Shown in pieces: positions 1 through 8,831 of a DNA stretch of 64,000 nt. The stretch lies in the NCBI GenBank assembly GCA_000720805.1, contig JODI01000011.1, positions 80,013-144,012 of the forward strand. Direction: 5' to 3'. The position numbers and the translations under genes were made by a program. Position 1 is the stretch's first letter; every line of letters starts with the position of its first letter. The notes beneath the pieces are model-generated. The model did no database searches and was not told the origin of the DNA. It was given only the letters and a program-made list of their open reading frames with translations. This DNA comes from Streptomyces violaceoruber (GTDB lineage: Bacteria; Actinomycetota; Actinomycetes; Streptomycetales; Streptomycetaceae).

Positions 1-79
1 CTCGTCGTCGGAGGAATGAAACGGGCTGACACCGGCTGATACGACTGATCCGGCCGAATACCGGCTGATACCGGCTGAT

Positions 80-120
80 ACGGAAGGGGCGGTGCGCTTC
101 GCGTGCACCGCCCCTTCCGT
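80..120 (-). terminator. Intrinsic terminator of the SMP-30-like gene
   Basis: A perfect inverted repeat with 16-bp arms (80-95 and 105-120) and a 9-base loop lies 16 bp past the stop codon of the minus-strand gene that ends at 136. No T-run follows, which is usual for Streptomyces terminators. The 80 bases before it hold only short degenerate repeats of ATACCGGCTG. Confidence 0.7.
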
Positions 121-135
121 GCTCGGATTCCGTGG

Positions 136-1095
136 TCAGACCCGCTTCACCATGACCGCGTCGTACGCGGTCTGCGGTGTCGGCTCCACGTCGAAGCGGG
201 CGTTGGGCAGGTACAGGCGCTCGCCCCACGCCGCCACGGTCGTAGGGATGCGGAAGCGCGGGTCGGTGATGCGGGTGAGCGCGGTGCCTCGGGTGCCGGA
301 CTCGTTCAGCCGGAACACGTCGATCGCGTTCTGCTGTTGCTGGACGACGTACAGGATCCGGCCGAGCAGCAGCAGACCGTCCCCGTTCGGTATGCGGGAG
401 CTGCCGAGGTCGACCGTGCGGGCCGCTCCGGTGCTCGGGTCGACCCGCAGGAGCCGGCCGCCGTCCAGGAAGGCGTTGACCGCCAGCAGGGCACTGCCGT
501 CCGGGGTGCGTTCGATGCCGTTGGCGGTGAAGTCCGGGCCCTGTACCCAGTCACCGGTCAGCGGCACGGTCTCCAGGGCTCCGGGTGTGCCGTGCGGGCC
601 GAGGGCCAGCCGGTAGAGACGCGGCTGGAACGAGTCGGTGAACCAGGCGGCGCCCGGGGTGAGGATCACGTCGTTCACGAAGGTGCCGCCGGTGGCGTAC
701 ACCTTCTCGACCGTGCCCGAGTGCGTGTCCACGACGCGGATCTCGCCGCTGACGCCCCCCGCGACGAACAGGCGGCCGTACCGGTCGGTCTTCAGGCCGA
801 CGCTCGGGTGTCCGGTGCCGAGGCCCTCGCTGATGACCGAGCCGTGGCCGGTGGCGAGGTTCGCGCGGTAGACGGCGCCGTCCGCGAGGGAGCCGAAGTA
901 CGCGAAGGGCCGGGTGCCGATGGCGATGCCCTCGGGCTGGAAGCCGTCGGGCAGCGGGAACCGCGTGGGCCACGCGCCCGGCCGGATCCCGGCCGCGTGC
1001 GCGGTGCCGGTGCCGGTGAGCAGCGCGGCGCCGGAGAGGGCGGCGGCCGTGGTGAGAAGTCTTCGACGTGCGAAGGAGCGTTCCGTGGGTGCCAC
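136..1095 (-). CDS. Secreted SMP-30/gluconolactonase-like beta-propeller protein
   Basis: This is a 319-residue exported protein. Its N-terminus reads FARRRLLTTAAALSGAALL followed by an Ala-rich AHA site, so a Tat signal peptide with a consecutive Arg pair is likely and cleavage falls near residue 34. The rest has the repeating GIAIGTRPFAYF / LFVAGGVSGEIRVVD / FTANGIERTPDG pattern of the SMP-30/NHL-type six-bladed propellers, which in relatives hydrolyse lactones or only bind ligand. Metal-binding residues cannot be assigned safely by eye, so the enzymatic role is open. It stands alone, convergent to nothing, with its own terminator at 80-120, and is separated from mshC by 285 bp that include the mshC terminator. 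Confidence 0.8.
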   Translation of the reverse strand: MAPTERSFARRRLLTTAAALSGAALLTGTGTAHAAGIRPGAWPTRFPLPDGFQPEGIAIGTRPFAYFGSLADGAVYRANLATGHGSVISEGLGTGHPSVGLKTDRYGRLFVAGGVSGEIRVVDTHSGTVEKVYATGGTFVNDVILTPGAAWFTDSFQPRLYRLALGPHGTPGALETVPLTGDWVQGPDFTANGIERTPDGSALLAVNAFLDGGRLLRVDPSTGAARTVDLGSSRIPNGDGLLLLGRILYVVQQQQNAIDVFRLNESGTRGTALTRITDPRFRIPTTVAAWGERLYLPNARFDVEPTPQTAYDAVMVKRV

Positions 1096-1310
1096 TGTGC
1101 GTCCTTCCGCAGGGGGACCGGCGTGCGGCCGGCCATACGGTCAACGGGCGCTCCCACCCCATCACATGACCGTGGTCTCCACAGGGCTTGGCCGGATTGC
1201 GTGGGGACATCCCTTTCAGGCGGATCGCACACGTCGCCCCGTTCGGCTTGTTTCCCCGCCAAGTCGGCGAAGAGGGCGCAAGGAAGGCCGACGGCGAGGG
1301 AAGGACATAC

Positions 1311-1352
1311 GACAGGGGCGCTCCCTCCTCGCGGGGAGGAAGTGCCCCTGTC
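1311..1352 (-). terminator. Terminator after mshC
   Basis: A hairpin with outer arms GACAGGGGC (1311-1319) and GCCCCTGTC (1344-1352) encloses a second inner pairing CTCCTC/GGAGGA. It sits 29 bp beyond the mshC stop on the minus strand. Confidence 0.65.
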
Positions 1353-1380
1353 TGTGTCCTTCAGTGGGAGTCCTCGATTT

Positions 1381-2610
1381 CTACAGCGCCACGCCCAGCA
1401 GAGCGTCCACGGCCCGCGACACGACGCCGGGGGCGCCCTCGTCCGTACCGCCCTGCTCGTTCTGGAGCGTCACCCACCGGTCGACGGCGGTCAGCGCGGC
1501 CGGGGAGTCCAGGTCGGCGGCGAGGGCCTCGCGGATCTCCTCGACGACCGCCTCCGCGGGCGGGCCGTCGGGGCGGGAGACCGCGGCACGCCAGCGGCCG
1601 AGCCGGTCGACGGCGTCCTGGAGGACCTGGTCGGTCCACTCCCAGTCGGCCCGGTAGTGGTGGGCCAGCAGCGCCAGCCGGATGGCGGCCGGGTCGACCC
1701 CGTCCCGCCGCAGCCGGGACACGAAGACCAGGTTGCCCTTGGACTTGGACATCTTCTCGCCGTCGAGAGCGACCATGCCGGCGTGGACGTACGCCTTGGC
1801 CATCGGGAACTCGCCGGTGAGGACCTGGGCGTGCGAGGCGCCCATCTCGTGGTGCGGGAAGGCGAGATCGGATCCGCCGCCCTGCACGTCGAAGCCCATC
1901 CCGAGGTGGTCCAGGGCGATGGCGACGCACTCGATGTGCCAGCCGGGACGGCCGCGCCCGAGCGAGGCGCCGTCCCAGCTGGGCTCGCCCTCGCGGGCGG
2001 CCATCCACAGCATCGGGTCGAGCGGGTTCTTCTTGCCCGGCCGGTCGGGGTCGCCGCCGCGCTCGGCGGACAGCAGGCGCATGGCGGCCGCGTCCAGGCC
2101 GGACACCTTGCCGAAGTTCGGGTCGGACTCGACGGAGAAGTAGACGTCCCCCTCGAGTTCGTAGGCGGCGCCGGCGTCCCGCAGCCGCTCGACGAGCGGC
2201 ACGATGCCGGGTATCGCCTCGACCGCGCCTATGTAGTGCCGCGGGGGCAGCATGCGCAGGGCGGTCATGTCCTCGCGGAAGAGGGCCGTCTCCTTCTCGG
2301 CGAGGGCGGCCCAGTCGAGTCCGTCGCGCTCGGCCCGCTCCAGCAGCGGGTCGTCGACGTCGGTGACGTTCTGGACGTAGTGGACCTGCCGCTTGGTGTC
2401 GAGCCACACGCGCTGCACAAGGTCGAACGCGTTGTAGGTCGCCGCGTGACCCATGTGGGTCGCGTCGTACGGCGTGATGCCGCAGACGTAGATACGGGCG
2501 ACGGGACCGGGGTCGAGGGTGACCAGGCCACCGGTGGCGGTGTCGTGGATCCTCAGGTCGCGGCCCTGACCAGGCAGGGCGGGGACCTCGGAAGCGGGCC
2601 AGGCATGCAT
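1381..2610 (-). CDS. mshC: Mycothiol cysteine ligase MshC
   Basis: MshC joins L-cysteine to GlcN-Ins with ATP, the penultimate step of mycothiol synthesis in the actinobacterial cytosol. The 409-residue length is normal. It is a class I cysteinyl-tRNA-synthetase relative: the HIGH-equivalent lies in [14 protein letters not shown] (about residue 43), the zinc-site residues include that Cys and the [10 protein letters not shown] segment, and the KMSKS loop is seen as [13 protein letters not shown] (about 290). The C-terminal anticodon-binding region of CysRS is absent, which separates MshC from CysS. The downstream minus-strand gap ends in a terminator at 1311-1352. Upstream lies the SCO1664-family gene 94 bp away on the same strand, so cotranscription is possible. 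Confidence 0.96.
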   Translation of the reverse strand: MHAWPASEVPALPGQGRDLRIHDTATGGLVTLDPGPVARIYVCGITPYDATHMGHAATYNAFDLVQRVWLDTKRQVHYVQNVTDVDDPLLERAERDGLDWAALAEKETALFREDMTALRMLPPRHYIGAVEAIPGIVPLVERLRDAGAAYELEGDVYFSVESDPNFGKVSGLDAAAMRLLSAERGGDPDRPGKKNPLDPMLWMAAREGEPSWDGASLGRGRPGWHIECVAIALDHLGMGFDVQGGGSDLAFPHHEMGASHAQVLTGEFPMAKAYVHAGMVALDGEKMSKSKGNLVFVSRLRRDGVDPAAIRLALLAHHYRADWEWTDQVLQDAVDRLGRWRAAVSRPDGPPAEAVVEEIREALAADLDSPAALTAVDRWVTLQNEQGGTDEGAPGVVSRAVDALLGVAL

Positions 2611-2704
2611 GCCATGAGCCTAACCGGACGGAAGTTCCGTATACGAACCGGACCGGGCCGCATGGCCGGTAAGGCGATCTTGCGCGATACCGGCCGGTGT
2701 GCCG

Positions 2705-3547
2705 CTACACCGGTGGCCAGGGAATGGCCGGCCACTCGCCGCTGGGTTCCGGGTGCTTGCCGGACGCCAGCAGGGCGTCGACTCGCGCGCGGGTGGCGTC
2801 GATCTCCACCGGGGTGATGAGCGTGGCCAGGCGTGCGGACAGCGCGCCGGACTCCCCGAGCGCCCCCTTCAGGGCCGTGAGCACCTCGACCGCCTCATCG
2901 GTCAGCGGCTGGCCGGCCCAGCCCCACAGCAGGGTCCGCAGTTTGTTCTCGGCGTTGAAGGTGACCCCGTGGTCGATGCCGTACAGACGGCCCTCGACGG
3001 TGGGCAGCAGATGGCCGCCCTTGCGGTCGGCGTTGTTGATCACCGCGTCCAGCACGGCGAGCCGGCGCAGCCGCTCGTCGTCGGCGTGCACCAGCAGCGC
3101 GGTGCGCCCCTCACCGACCTCCGCGAAACCGATCGCCTTCCAGCCGGGCTCCGGCTCCTCCGCGTCCACGAGCGCGAGCAGTTCACTCTCGGGCGTCACG
3201 TCGATCCACAGCTGGCACATGCCCTCGCCGTACGGCCCGTCGCGCATCACGGTCGGCGGGACGAGGCCCCAGCCGGTCGCCTCGGAGACCTCGTACGCGG
3301 CGACCTCGCGCTGCGCGAGCGTCCCGTCGGGGAAGTCCCACAGGGGCCGCTCCCCCGCCACCGGCTTGTAGATGCAGGCCGTCTCCCGGCCGTCGAGGGA
3401 GACCGTGCAGTACAGGGCCGCGTTGGACGCCTCGCGGATGCGGCCGCGCACGGTCAGCTCACCCTCCGTGAGCACGTCGGCGAGCGGCTCGGTCGGTGTC
3501 GCCCCGGTCGTCACGCTCCGCGGCGGTATCCGTTCTGGCGCGGACAT
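2705..3547 (-). CDS. SCO1664-family protein (PI3/PI4-kinase-like fold)
   Basis: This is a conserved actinobacterial protein of about 280 residues, of a family often placed near PI3/PI4-kinase-like folds. The features RPLWDFPDGTLAQREVAAYEVS and AVLDAVINNADRKGGHLLP resemble the nucleotide-binding and catalytic DxxxxNxDR segments of that fold; DVINNADRKGGH would be the catalytic loop. No substrate is known. I chose the ATG at 3547 because GGAAGGA lies 5 bases upstream; a longer reading from 3589 has no such site. The chosen start still overlaps the end of the DUF3090 gene by 37 bp, which indicates translational coupling within one operon. Confidence 0.85.
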   Translation of the reverse strand: MSAPERIPPRSVTTGATPTEPLADVLTEGELTVRGRIREASNAALYCTVSLDGRETACIYKPVAGERPLWDFPDGTLAQREVAAYEVSEATGWGLVPPTVMRDGPYGEGMCQLWIDVTPESELLALVDAEEPEPGWKAIGFAEVGEGRTALLVHADDERLRRLAVLDAVINNADRKGGHLLPTVEGRLYGIDHGVTFNAENKLRTLLWGWAGQPLTDEAVEVLTALKGALGESGALSARLATLITPVEIDATRARVDALLASGKHPEPSGEWPAIPWPPV

Positions 3548-4101
3548 ACGTGTCCTTCCGGATCGAGCGGGAGACTGCACAGCGGACACGGCGGCCGCCC
3601 GGCGTTGACGACGTCCAGGGCACGCTTGGCGAAGGCTCTCGCCTGCGCGCCGGTGAGCCGGACCCGCAGCATCGGGGGCCCGTTCTCCTCGTCCTGGAGG
3701 AGTTGCTCCTCCGCCTCGGCGAGGTCCTCCTCGGACTCGGCGTCGAGTTCCACGAGGGCCTGCGCCTCGACGATCATGCGCTGCTCGTCGCCGTCCCAGG
3801 CGAGGGCCATGGTGCCGACCCGGAACTCCTCCTCGACGGGGGTCTCCAGGGGGGCGGTGTCGGCGACTTCGGTGGGCGCGACGGCCGGCACGGCGGCACT
3901 GCCTCCGCTACGGCGTACGACCTCGTCCAGCAGCTCGTCCATCCGCTCGGCGAGCGCGGCGACCTGGGTCTTCTCCAGGGCCACGCTGGTCACCCGGGGG
4001 CCGGCCGTGGCCTGGAGGAAGAACGTACGGCGTCCGGGCAGCCCGACCGTACCGGCCACGAAGCGCTCCGGGGGGTCGTAGAGGAACACCTGACGGGACA
4101 C
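3511..4101 (-). CDS. DUF3090 family protein
   Basis: A 196-residue DUF3090 protein, begun with GTG at 4101 behind GGAGACAGGAC. The N-terminus SRQVFLYDPPERFVAGTVG and the C-terminal CPLCSLPLDPEGHVCPRQNGYRR, a four-Cys zinc-ribbon-like motif (CPLC...HVCP), are family hallmarks. The function is unknown. It overlaps the downstream SCO1664-family gene and the pair is conserved across actinobacteria, so the two products probably work together. The histidine-phosphatase gene lies 99 bp upstream on the same strand, in the same presumed transcription unit. Confidence 0.88.
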   Translation of the reverse strand: MSRQVFLYDPPERFVAGTVGLPGRRTFFLQATAGPRVTSVALEKTQVAALAERMDELLDEVVRRSGGSAAVPAVAPTEVADTAPLETPVEEEFRVGTMALAWDGDEQRMIVEAQALVELDAESEEDLAEAEEQLLQDEENGPPMLRVRLTGAQARAFAKRALDVVNAGRPPCPLCSLPLDPEGHVCPRQNGYRRGA

Positions 4102-4200
4102 GTCCTGTCTCCATTGGAATCGTGAGTACCTGCGGCTGTCCGTGAACGTCCATGGGTGAACGCCCTTGCGCGGACCGCTTCACCCTACTGCGCCCGACGA

Positions 4201-4887
4201 TCACGGTGCGCCCGCACCGCCCCCCACCGGGTTGTCGCCGGCCGGAGGCTCCTCGTGCGGCGCCAGGGACGCGAAGTCACCGGTGTCGCCGAGGCGGACG
4301 AGAAACGGCCTGAGACGGGTGTAACGGATCGCTGTGATGGAACACGGTTCAACAGAAATCCGCTGGAAGAGGTCGAGATGAAGTCCGAGTGCGTCCGCCA
4401 CGAGCGACTTGATGACGTCGCCGTGGGAGCACATGAGGTAGACGGCGTCGGCGCCGTGGTCCCGCTCCACCCTGGCGTTCCACTCGCGCACCGCCTCGGC
4501 GGCCCGGGTCTGCATCGCCCGCATCGACTCGCCGCCGGGGAACGCGGCCGCCGAGGGGTGCGCCTGCACGACCTCCATCAACGGCTCGCCCGTGAGTTCG
4601 GCGAGCTTGCGGCCGGACCAGTCGCCGTAGTGGCACTCCCCGATCCGTTCGTCGGTGTGCGCGCTGAGGCCGGGACGGGCCTCCAGCAGGGGCTGGACGG
4701 TCTCCTGGCACCGCTGCAGCGGACTGGTGACGATCTCGGAGAGCGGCAACTCGGCGAGCCGGCCGGGCAGCGCGGCGGCCTGCGCGGCGCCGCGCTCGTC
4801 CAGGGCGACGCCGGGTGTCCAGCCGGCGAGCAGTCCCTCGGTGTTGGCGGTGGATCGTCCGTGCCGGACGAGGATCAGCGTGGGCAT
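4201..4887 (-). CDS. Histidine phosphatase family protein (phosphoglycerate-mutase-like)
   Basis: The 228-residue product begins MPTLILVRHGRSTANTEG, where RHG is the phosphohistidine signature and the catalytic His is residue 9. A second conserved His lies in LMCSHGDVIKSLVADALG and the acid/base Glu region is GECHYGDWSGRKL. The family removes phosphate from small molecules or proteins; the substrate here is not predictable. The frame stays open upstream to 5055, but that stretch codes for a Thr/Ala/Pro repeat made by the GC-rich minisatellite of the intergenic region, so I take the ATG at 4887. Confidence 0.88.
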   Translation of the reverse strand: MPTLILVRHGRSTANTEGLLAGWTPGVALDERGAAQAAALPGRLAELPLSEIVTSPLQRCQETVQPLLEARPGLSAHTDERIGECHYGDWSGRKLAELTGEPLMEVVQAHPSAAAFPGGESMRAMQTRAAEAVREWNARVERDHGADAVYLMCSHGDVIKSLVADALGLHLDLFQRISVEPCSITAIRYTRLRPFLVRLGDTGDFASLAPHEEPPAGDNPVGGGAGAP

Positions 4888-4920
4888 GCCGCCCAGCGTA
4901 GGCGTACGGCGGAGAACAGT

Positions 4921-5045
4921 CCGGGGCGCGGTGGTGTCGGACGTCGCGGTGGTCGGCGCAATATCGATGGTGGGAGCAGTGGCGGTGGTGGGAGCGGGAG
5001 CGGTGGCCGGAGCAGTGGCGGTGGTCGGAGTGGCCTTCGGATGAC
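4921..5045. repeat. GC-rich minisatellite in the phosphatase/corA divergent gap
   Basis: The 173-bp gap between the divergent phosphatase and corA genes is mostly imperfect repeats of a GGAGCAGTGGCGGTGGT unit, seen near 4972 and again near 5011, with shorter GTGGTSGGAGC pieces between. Both promoters must lie within or around it. No operator stands out. Confidence 0.6.
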
Positions 5046-5060
5046 GGGAACACACGCCCT

Positions 5061-6056
5061 GTGATCGTCGACTGCGCCATCTACCGTGACGGACACCGGA
5101 CGACGGGGCCCGAGGACCTCTCCGACGCTCTGGCCGAGGCCCGGGCGGCGCACGGGTTCGTCTGGATCGGGCTGCACGAGCCGTCCGAGGAGGAATTCGA
5201 CCATGTCACCCGGGAGTTCGCGCTGCATCCCCTGGCGGTCGAGGATGCCCTGAACGCCCATCAGCGGCCCAAGCTGGAGGTGTACGACGACTCTCTGTTC
5301 GTGGTCCTCAAGCCCGTGGCGTACGAGCCGAAGAGCGACGCCGTGTCCACCGGCGAGGTCATGCTCTTCCTCGGCGACTCCTTCGTGGTGACCGTCCGGC
5401 ACGGTGTGGGCTCTCCGCTGGGCACGGTACGGCAGCGGCTGGAACAGGAGCCCGAGCTGCTCGGCAAGGGTCCCACCGCCGTGCTGTACGCGGTCGCCGA
5501 CGCCGTCGTCGACCACTATCTGGACGTGGCCACCGAGTTGCAGACCGACCTGGAGGAACTGGAGACGGAGGTGTTCTCGCCGGACGGCGGGGGCTCGCGG
5601 CACACCGCGTCCCGCATCTACACCTTCAAGCGGCAGATCCTGGAGTTCCGCCGGGCGACCGGGCCGCTGGCGCTGCCGCTGACCCGGCTGGCGGACGTGG
5701 GCACGTTCGGCGGGGCGGTGCCCTTCGTCAACGAGAAGGCGAGGCCCTTCTTCCGTGACGTCAGCGACCACCTCACACGCGTGAACGAGTCGGTGGAAGG
5801 GCTGGACCGGTTGGTCTCCGACGTCCTCTCCGCGCATCTCGCGCAGATGAGCGTCCGGCAGAACGACGACATGCGGAAGATCTCCGCGTGGGCGGCCATG
5901 GCCGCGATCCCCACGATGATCGCGGGTATCTACGGCATGAACTTCGACCACATGCCCGAGTTGCACTGGACATGGTCGTATCCGGCGGTGATCGCGCTGA
6001 TGGCCGGCCTGGAGGTGCTGCTGTACCGGCTGTTCAAGCGCCGGGGGTGGCTGTAG
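5061..6056 (+). CDS. corA: CorA family magnesium/cobalt transporter
   Basis: A 331-residue CorA channel for Mg2+ and other divalent ions in the plasma membrane. The large cytoplasmic N-terminal domain runs to about residue 270. Two C-terminal transmembrane helices follow, the first ending with the signature YGMNF (about residue 290) and a short HMPELHW loop before the second. The C-terminus is basic (KRRGWL), as usual. The start is GTG at 5061. It is monocistronic: the following ferritin-like gene is convergent, 12 bp away. Confidence 0.95.
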   Translation: MIVDCAIYRDGHRTTGPEDLSDALAEARAAHGFVWIGLHEPSEEEFDHVTREFALHPLAVEDALNAHQRPKLEVYDDSLFVVLKPVAYEPKSDAVSTGEVMLFLGDSFVVTVRHGVGSPLGTVRQRLEQEPELLGKGPTAVLYAVADAVVDHYLDVATELQTDLEELETEVFSPDGGGSRHTASRIYTFKRQILEFRRATGPLALPLTRLADVGTFGGAVPFVNEKARPFFRDVSDHLTRVNESVEGLDRLVSDVLSAHLAQMSVRQNDDMRKISAWAAMAAIPTMIAGIYGMNFDHMPELHWTWSYPAVIALMAGLEVLLYRLFKRRGWL

Positions 6057-6068
6057 GGCTGCTCCGGG

Positions 6069-6857
6069 TCAGGCGAACTCGGGGGCCGACGTCGCGGGGC
6101 CGCCGAGTGCGTTGCGGTGTTCCGGCATCTTCAGGGACACCATGGTCCGCCAGCCGGCCAGCCGCTCGTACGCGTACACCGCGTGGATGCCCGTCGCCAG
6201 GAGCGCCGACTTGGCCTTCGGCCAGCCGAGGATGCGGCCCATGCGGGTCATGACCGCGAGGCTGACGTCCCGGTAGACACGGATCTCGGCGAGTGCGCAG
6301 TCACGCAGTACGCGCTGGATGAACGGTCCGTGCCCGGCGGCCGCGAAGCGCAGCAACTCCTCGTGGGTGTAGGCGAGGTGGTTGTCCTCGTCGTGGGAGA
6401 TCATCCGGACCGCCCTGCCGACCACGGGGTGGTCCGAGAAGTACTTCCGCAGAATCACCATCTGGTCGGCGGCGCGCTGCTCGGTGACCCGGCTGTGCGC
6501 GAGGTACGTGATGAGGTCCTGCACCGTGAGCGGTTCGTCGCCCTTGAGCTTCCCGTGGGCCAGTCCGATGCCCTGTTCCTCGAGGAGCCTCGTGTAGTCG
6601 GTCTCGGGCGGCACCGGAACGGGATCGAGGCCGCGCTTCTTCAGCAGGGCGTTGAAGATGCGCCCGTGCTTGTCCTCGTCCGCGCCGTGCCGGGTGATCT
6701 TGGGGGCGAGGGCACGCTCGCTCGCCGGGACGAGCGCGGCGATGCGGGCGTTCTCCCAGCCGCCCTGGGCCTCCCCGCTGGCCGCGATGGAGCAGAACAG
6801 GCGGAAGGACTCGTCATTGCCGAGGATCTCCTCGAACAGGCTCTTGGCCGACACCAT
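6069..6857 (-). CDS. Ferritin-like domain protein
   Basis: A 262-residue mostly helical protein. It has ferritin/rubrerythrin-type Glu/His pairs, for example GADEDKHGRIFNALL (about residue 70) and SHDEDNHLAYTHEELL (about 165), placed as diiron carboxylate ligands would be. Relatives are non-heme diiron proteins, some of them oxidases or hydroxylases, and the reaction is unknown here. The ATG at 6857 is preceded by GGAGAGGTGCCCACG. The frame is open further upstream but without a ribosome site and with atypical composition. Confidence 0.82.
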   Translation of the reverse strand: MVSAKSLFEEILGNDESFRLFCSIAASGEAQGGWENARIAALVPASERALAPKITRHGADEDKHGRIFNALLKKRGLDPVPVPPETDYTRLLEEQGIGLAHGKLKGDEPLTVQDLITYLAHSRVTEQRAADQMVILRKYFSDHPVVGRAVRMISHDEDNHLAYTHEELLRFAAAGHGPFIQRVLRDCALAEIRVYRDVSLAVMTRMGRILGWPKAKSALLATGIHAVYAYERLAGWRTMVSLKMPEHRNALGGPATSAPEFA

Positions 6858-7516
6858 CGTGGGCACCTCTCCGCAGGGCTCCGCAGGACTCCGCAGACAA
6901 CGAGTCAAACGCGGCGCGAAGGGTGCTGCAACAGCTGTGCCGGACGGCTCCGCCAAAAGGGGGACCGCCGGGGTCGCACCGCGTGCGTAACCGGGCGGGC
7001 GCCGGCGCGTTGTGCCGCGCGACGGCCGTGGCGGGGCAGACCCCCGAGCCCCCACCACGGCCGGGGAAACCTCCGGTGGTTGGACCTGGGTGTTACGTGA
7101 GCCTGGTTGTCAGCCGGGCCCCCGCGGGAGCGGTTGGCGGTGGGTCCAGTGACCGGTTGTCGGGCGGGCTCCCTGGGGGGCGGCCGGCAGGCGGAGCCCG
7201 GTGGTCGGTTTCAGGCGGAGCCCGGTGGTCGGTTTCAGGCGGAGCCCGGTGGTCGGTTGACGGCTGGTCCGGTCACCGGTCACCGGTTGACGAAAGTCCG
7301 GTCACCGATTGTCGGGCGAGCCGGGGGCCACAGGCGGACCGGTGGTCGGTCTCGGCGGCGGGCGGGTTCAGTGACCGGTCGTCGGACGGAGCCAGGGTTG
7401 GCCGGCAGGCGGAGCCCGGTGTTCGGTTGGCGGCGGGCCCCGCCCCGGGTTGTCGGGCGGGCCGGGCGTTGGCCGGCGGCCGGGGCCCCTGGTCGGTTGG
7501 CCGGTGGAGCCTGGTG
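6858..7516. repeat. 659-bp gene-free gap with GGTGGTCGGTT repeat family
   Basis: No convincing gene lies here. Three near-perfect tandem copies of a 24-bp unit beginning AGGCGGAGCCCGGTGG occupy 7189-7259 (the third copy diverges at its last base). Degenerate copies with GGTSGGTCGGTT and CCGGTTGTCGGGCGG cores spread over 7110-7510, including one near 7408. The reading frames across it are open on several strands only because the sequence is GC-rich and repetitive. The ferritin-like gene promoter should lie at its left edge. Confidence 0.7.
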
Positions 7517-8572
7517 TCAGGCGAGGCCTGCGCGGTCGAGGGCCTCGGTGCCGGTGCGGAGCGAGGCGAGGCGCTCGTCGAGCGTGAAGCCCGCGGGGGC
7601 GAGAGTGAGGGTGGTGACCCCGGCCTCGGCGTAGGCCTTCATCCGGTCCGCGATCCGGTCGACGGAGCCCAGCAGGGTCGTCCCGTCGATGAGGTCGTGC
7701 GGGATGGCGGCCGCGGCGCCCTGCTTGTCGCCGGAGAGGTACTTGTCCTGGATCTCGGCGGCTTCCTTCTCGTACCCCATGCGCTGGGCGAGCTGGTTGT
7801 AGAAGTTCTGCTTACGGCTGCCCATGCCGCCGACGTACAGCGCGGTGTACGGGCGGAACGTGTCGGCGAGGGTGGTGACGTCCTTGTCGGCCCCGACGGC
7901 GATGGGCAGGGTCGGGCAGACGTCGAAGCCGTCGAGGGTCTTGCCGGCCTTCTCGCGGCCGGCCCGCAGGTACTTGATCGCGGTGTCCTCGATGTGGTCG
8001 GCGGACGGGAAGATGAGAAGGGCGCCGTCGGCGATCTCGCCGGTCTGTTCGAGGTTCTTCGGGCCGATGGCCGCGATGTACAGCGGGATGTGCTCGCGCT
8101 CCGGGTGCACGGTGAGCTTGATGGGTTTGCCGGGGCCGCCGGGGAGGGGGAGGGTCCAGTGCTCGCCCTCGAAGGAGAGGCGCTCGCGGGTCATCGCCTT
8201 GCGGACGATCTCCACGTACTCGCGGGTGCGGGAGAGGGGCTTGTCGAACTTGACGCCGTACCAGCCCTCGGAGACCTGCGGGCCGGAGACACCGAGACCG
8301 AGACGGAAGCGGCCGCCGGAGAGCGAGTCGAGGGTGGCCGCGGTCATCGCGGTCATCGCAGGCTGGCGGGCCGGGATCTGGAAGATGGCCGAGCCGACGT
8401 CGATGCGCTCGGTCTGGGCGGCGACCCAGGTGAGTACGGTGGCCGCGTCGGAGCCGTAGGCCTCCGCGGCCCAGCAGACGGCGTAGCCGAGGCGGTCGGC
8501 CTCCTTGGCCACGGCCAGATTGTCCGCGTCCATGCCTGCACCCCAGTAGCCGAGGTTGATCCCGAGCTGCAT
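7517..8572 (-). CDS. LLM class F420-dependent oxidoreductase
   Basis: A 351-residue luciferase-like monooxygenase family enzyme with a TIM barrel. The N-terminus MQLGINLGYWGAGMDADNL is typical of actinobacterial F420-dependent members, as are SAIFQIPARQPAMTAMTAATLD and GRFRLGLGVSGPQVSEGWYG. F420H2 or FMN would be the cofactor; the substrate cannot be told. AAGGGGATTCGGC precedes the ATG. It is divergent from the aldo/keto reductase gene across a 259-bp gap that should hold both promoters. Confidence 0.9.
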   Translation of the reverse strand: MQLGINLGYWGAGMDADNLAVAKEADRLGYAVCWAAEAYGSDAATVLTWVAAQTERIDVGSAIFQIPARQPAMTAMTAATLDSLSGGRFRLGLGVSGPQVSEGWYGVKFDKPLSRTREYVEIVRKAMTRERLSFEGEHWTLPLPGGPGKPIKLTVHPEREHIPLYIAAIGPKNLEQTGEIADGALLIFPSADHIEDTAIKYLRAGREKAGKTLDGFDVCPTLPIAVGADKDVTTLADTFRPYTALYVGGMGSRKQNFYNQLAQRMGYEKEAAEIQDKYLSGDKQGAAAAIPHDLIDGTTLLGSVDRIADRMKAYAEAGVTTLTLAPAGFTLDERLASLRTGTEALDRAGLA

Positions 8573-8831
8573 GCCGAATCCCCTTACCGATCAGTAACGT
8601 CCCTTGGGGGAACCTTAGCGGGTGCCTGTGGGTGGGGGTCTGTCGCGGGTGGGTGGTGCGCGGGGGATGCCCGCGGCGCCTGTGCGGGTTCGGTAGGGCT
8701 GCGCGCAGCGCCCGAGGGGGCGTGGTGGGGTCGGTGCCCCGGGCCGTCCTCACCGCACGCGGTGCCGTTGGCGGGAACTGGTTATCCACAGGCACCCACG
8801 CGGCAGGTTCTGGCCAGTAATCTCGGCGTTC

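Noticed and set aside
103..2817. Plus-strand open frame of 904 codons
   Set aside because: Runs opposite two well-identified genes and has the Arg/Gly/Val-rich composition of a high-GC shadow frame; no family signature.
7107..7634. Repeat-containing open frame with GGRFQAEPGGRFQAEP
   Set aside because: Produced by the 24-bp tandem repeats and overlapping the end of the LLM oxidoreductase gene; no ribosome site.
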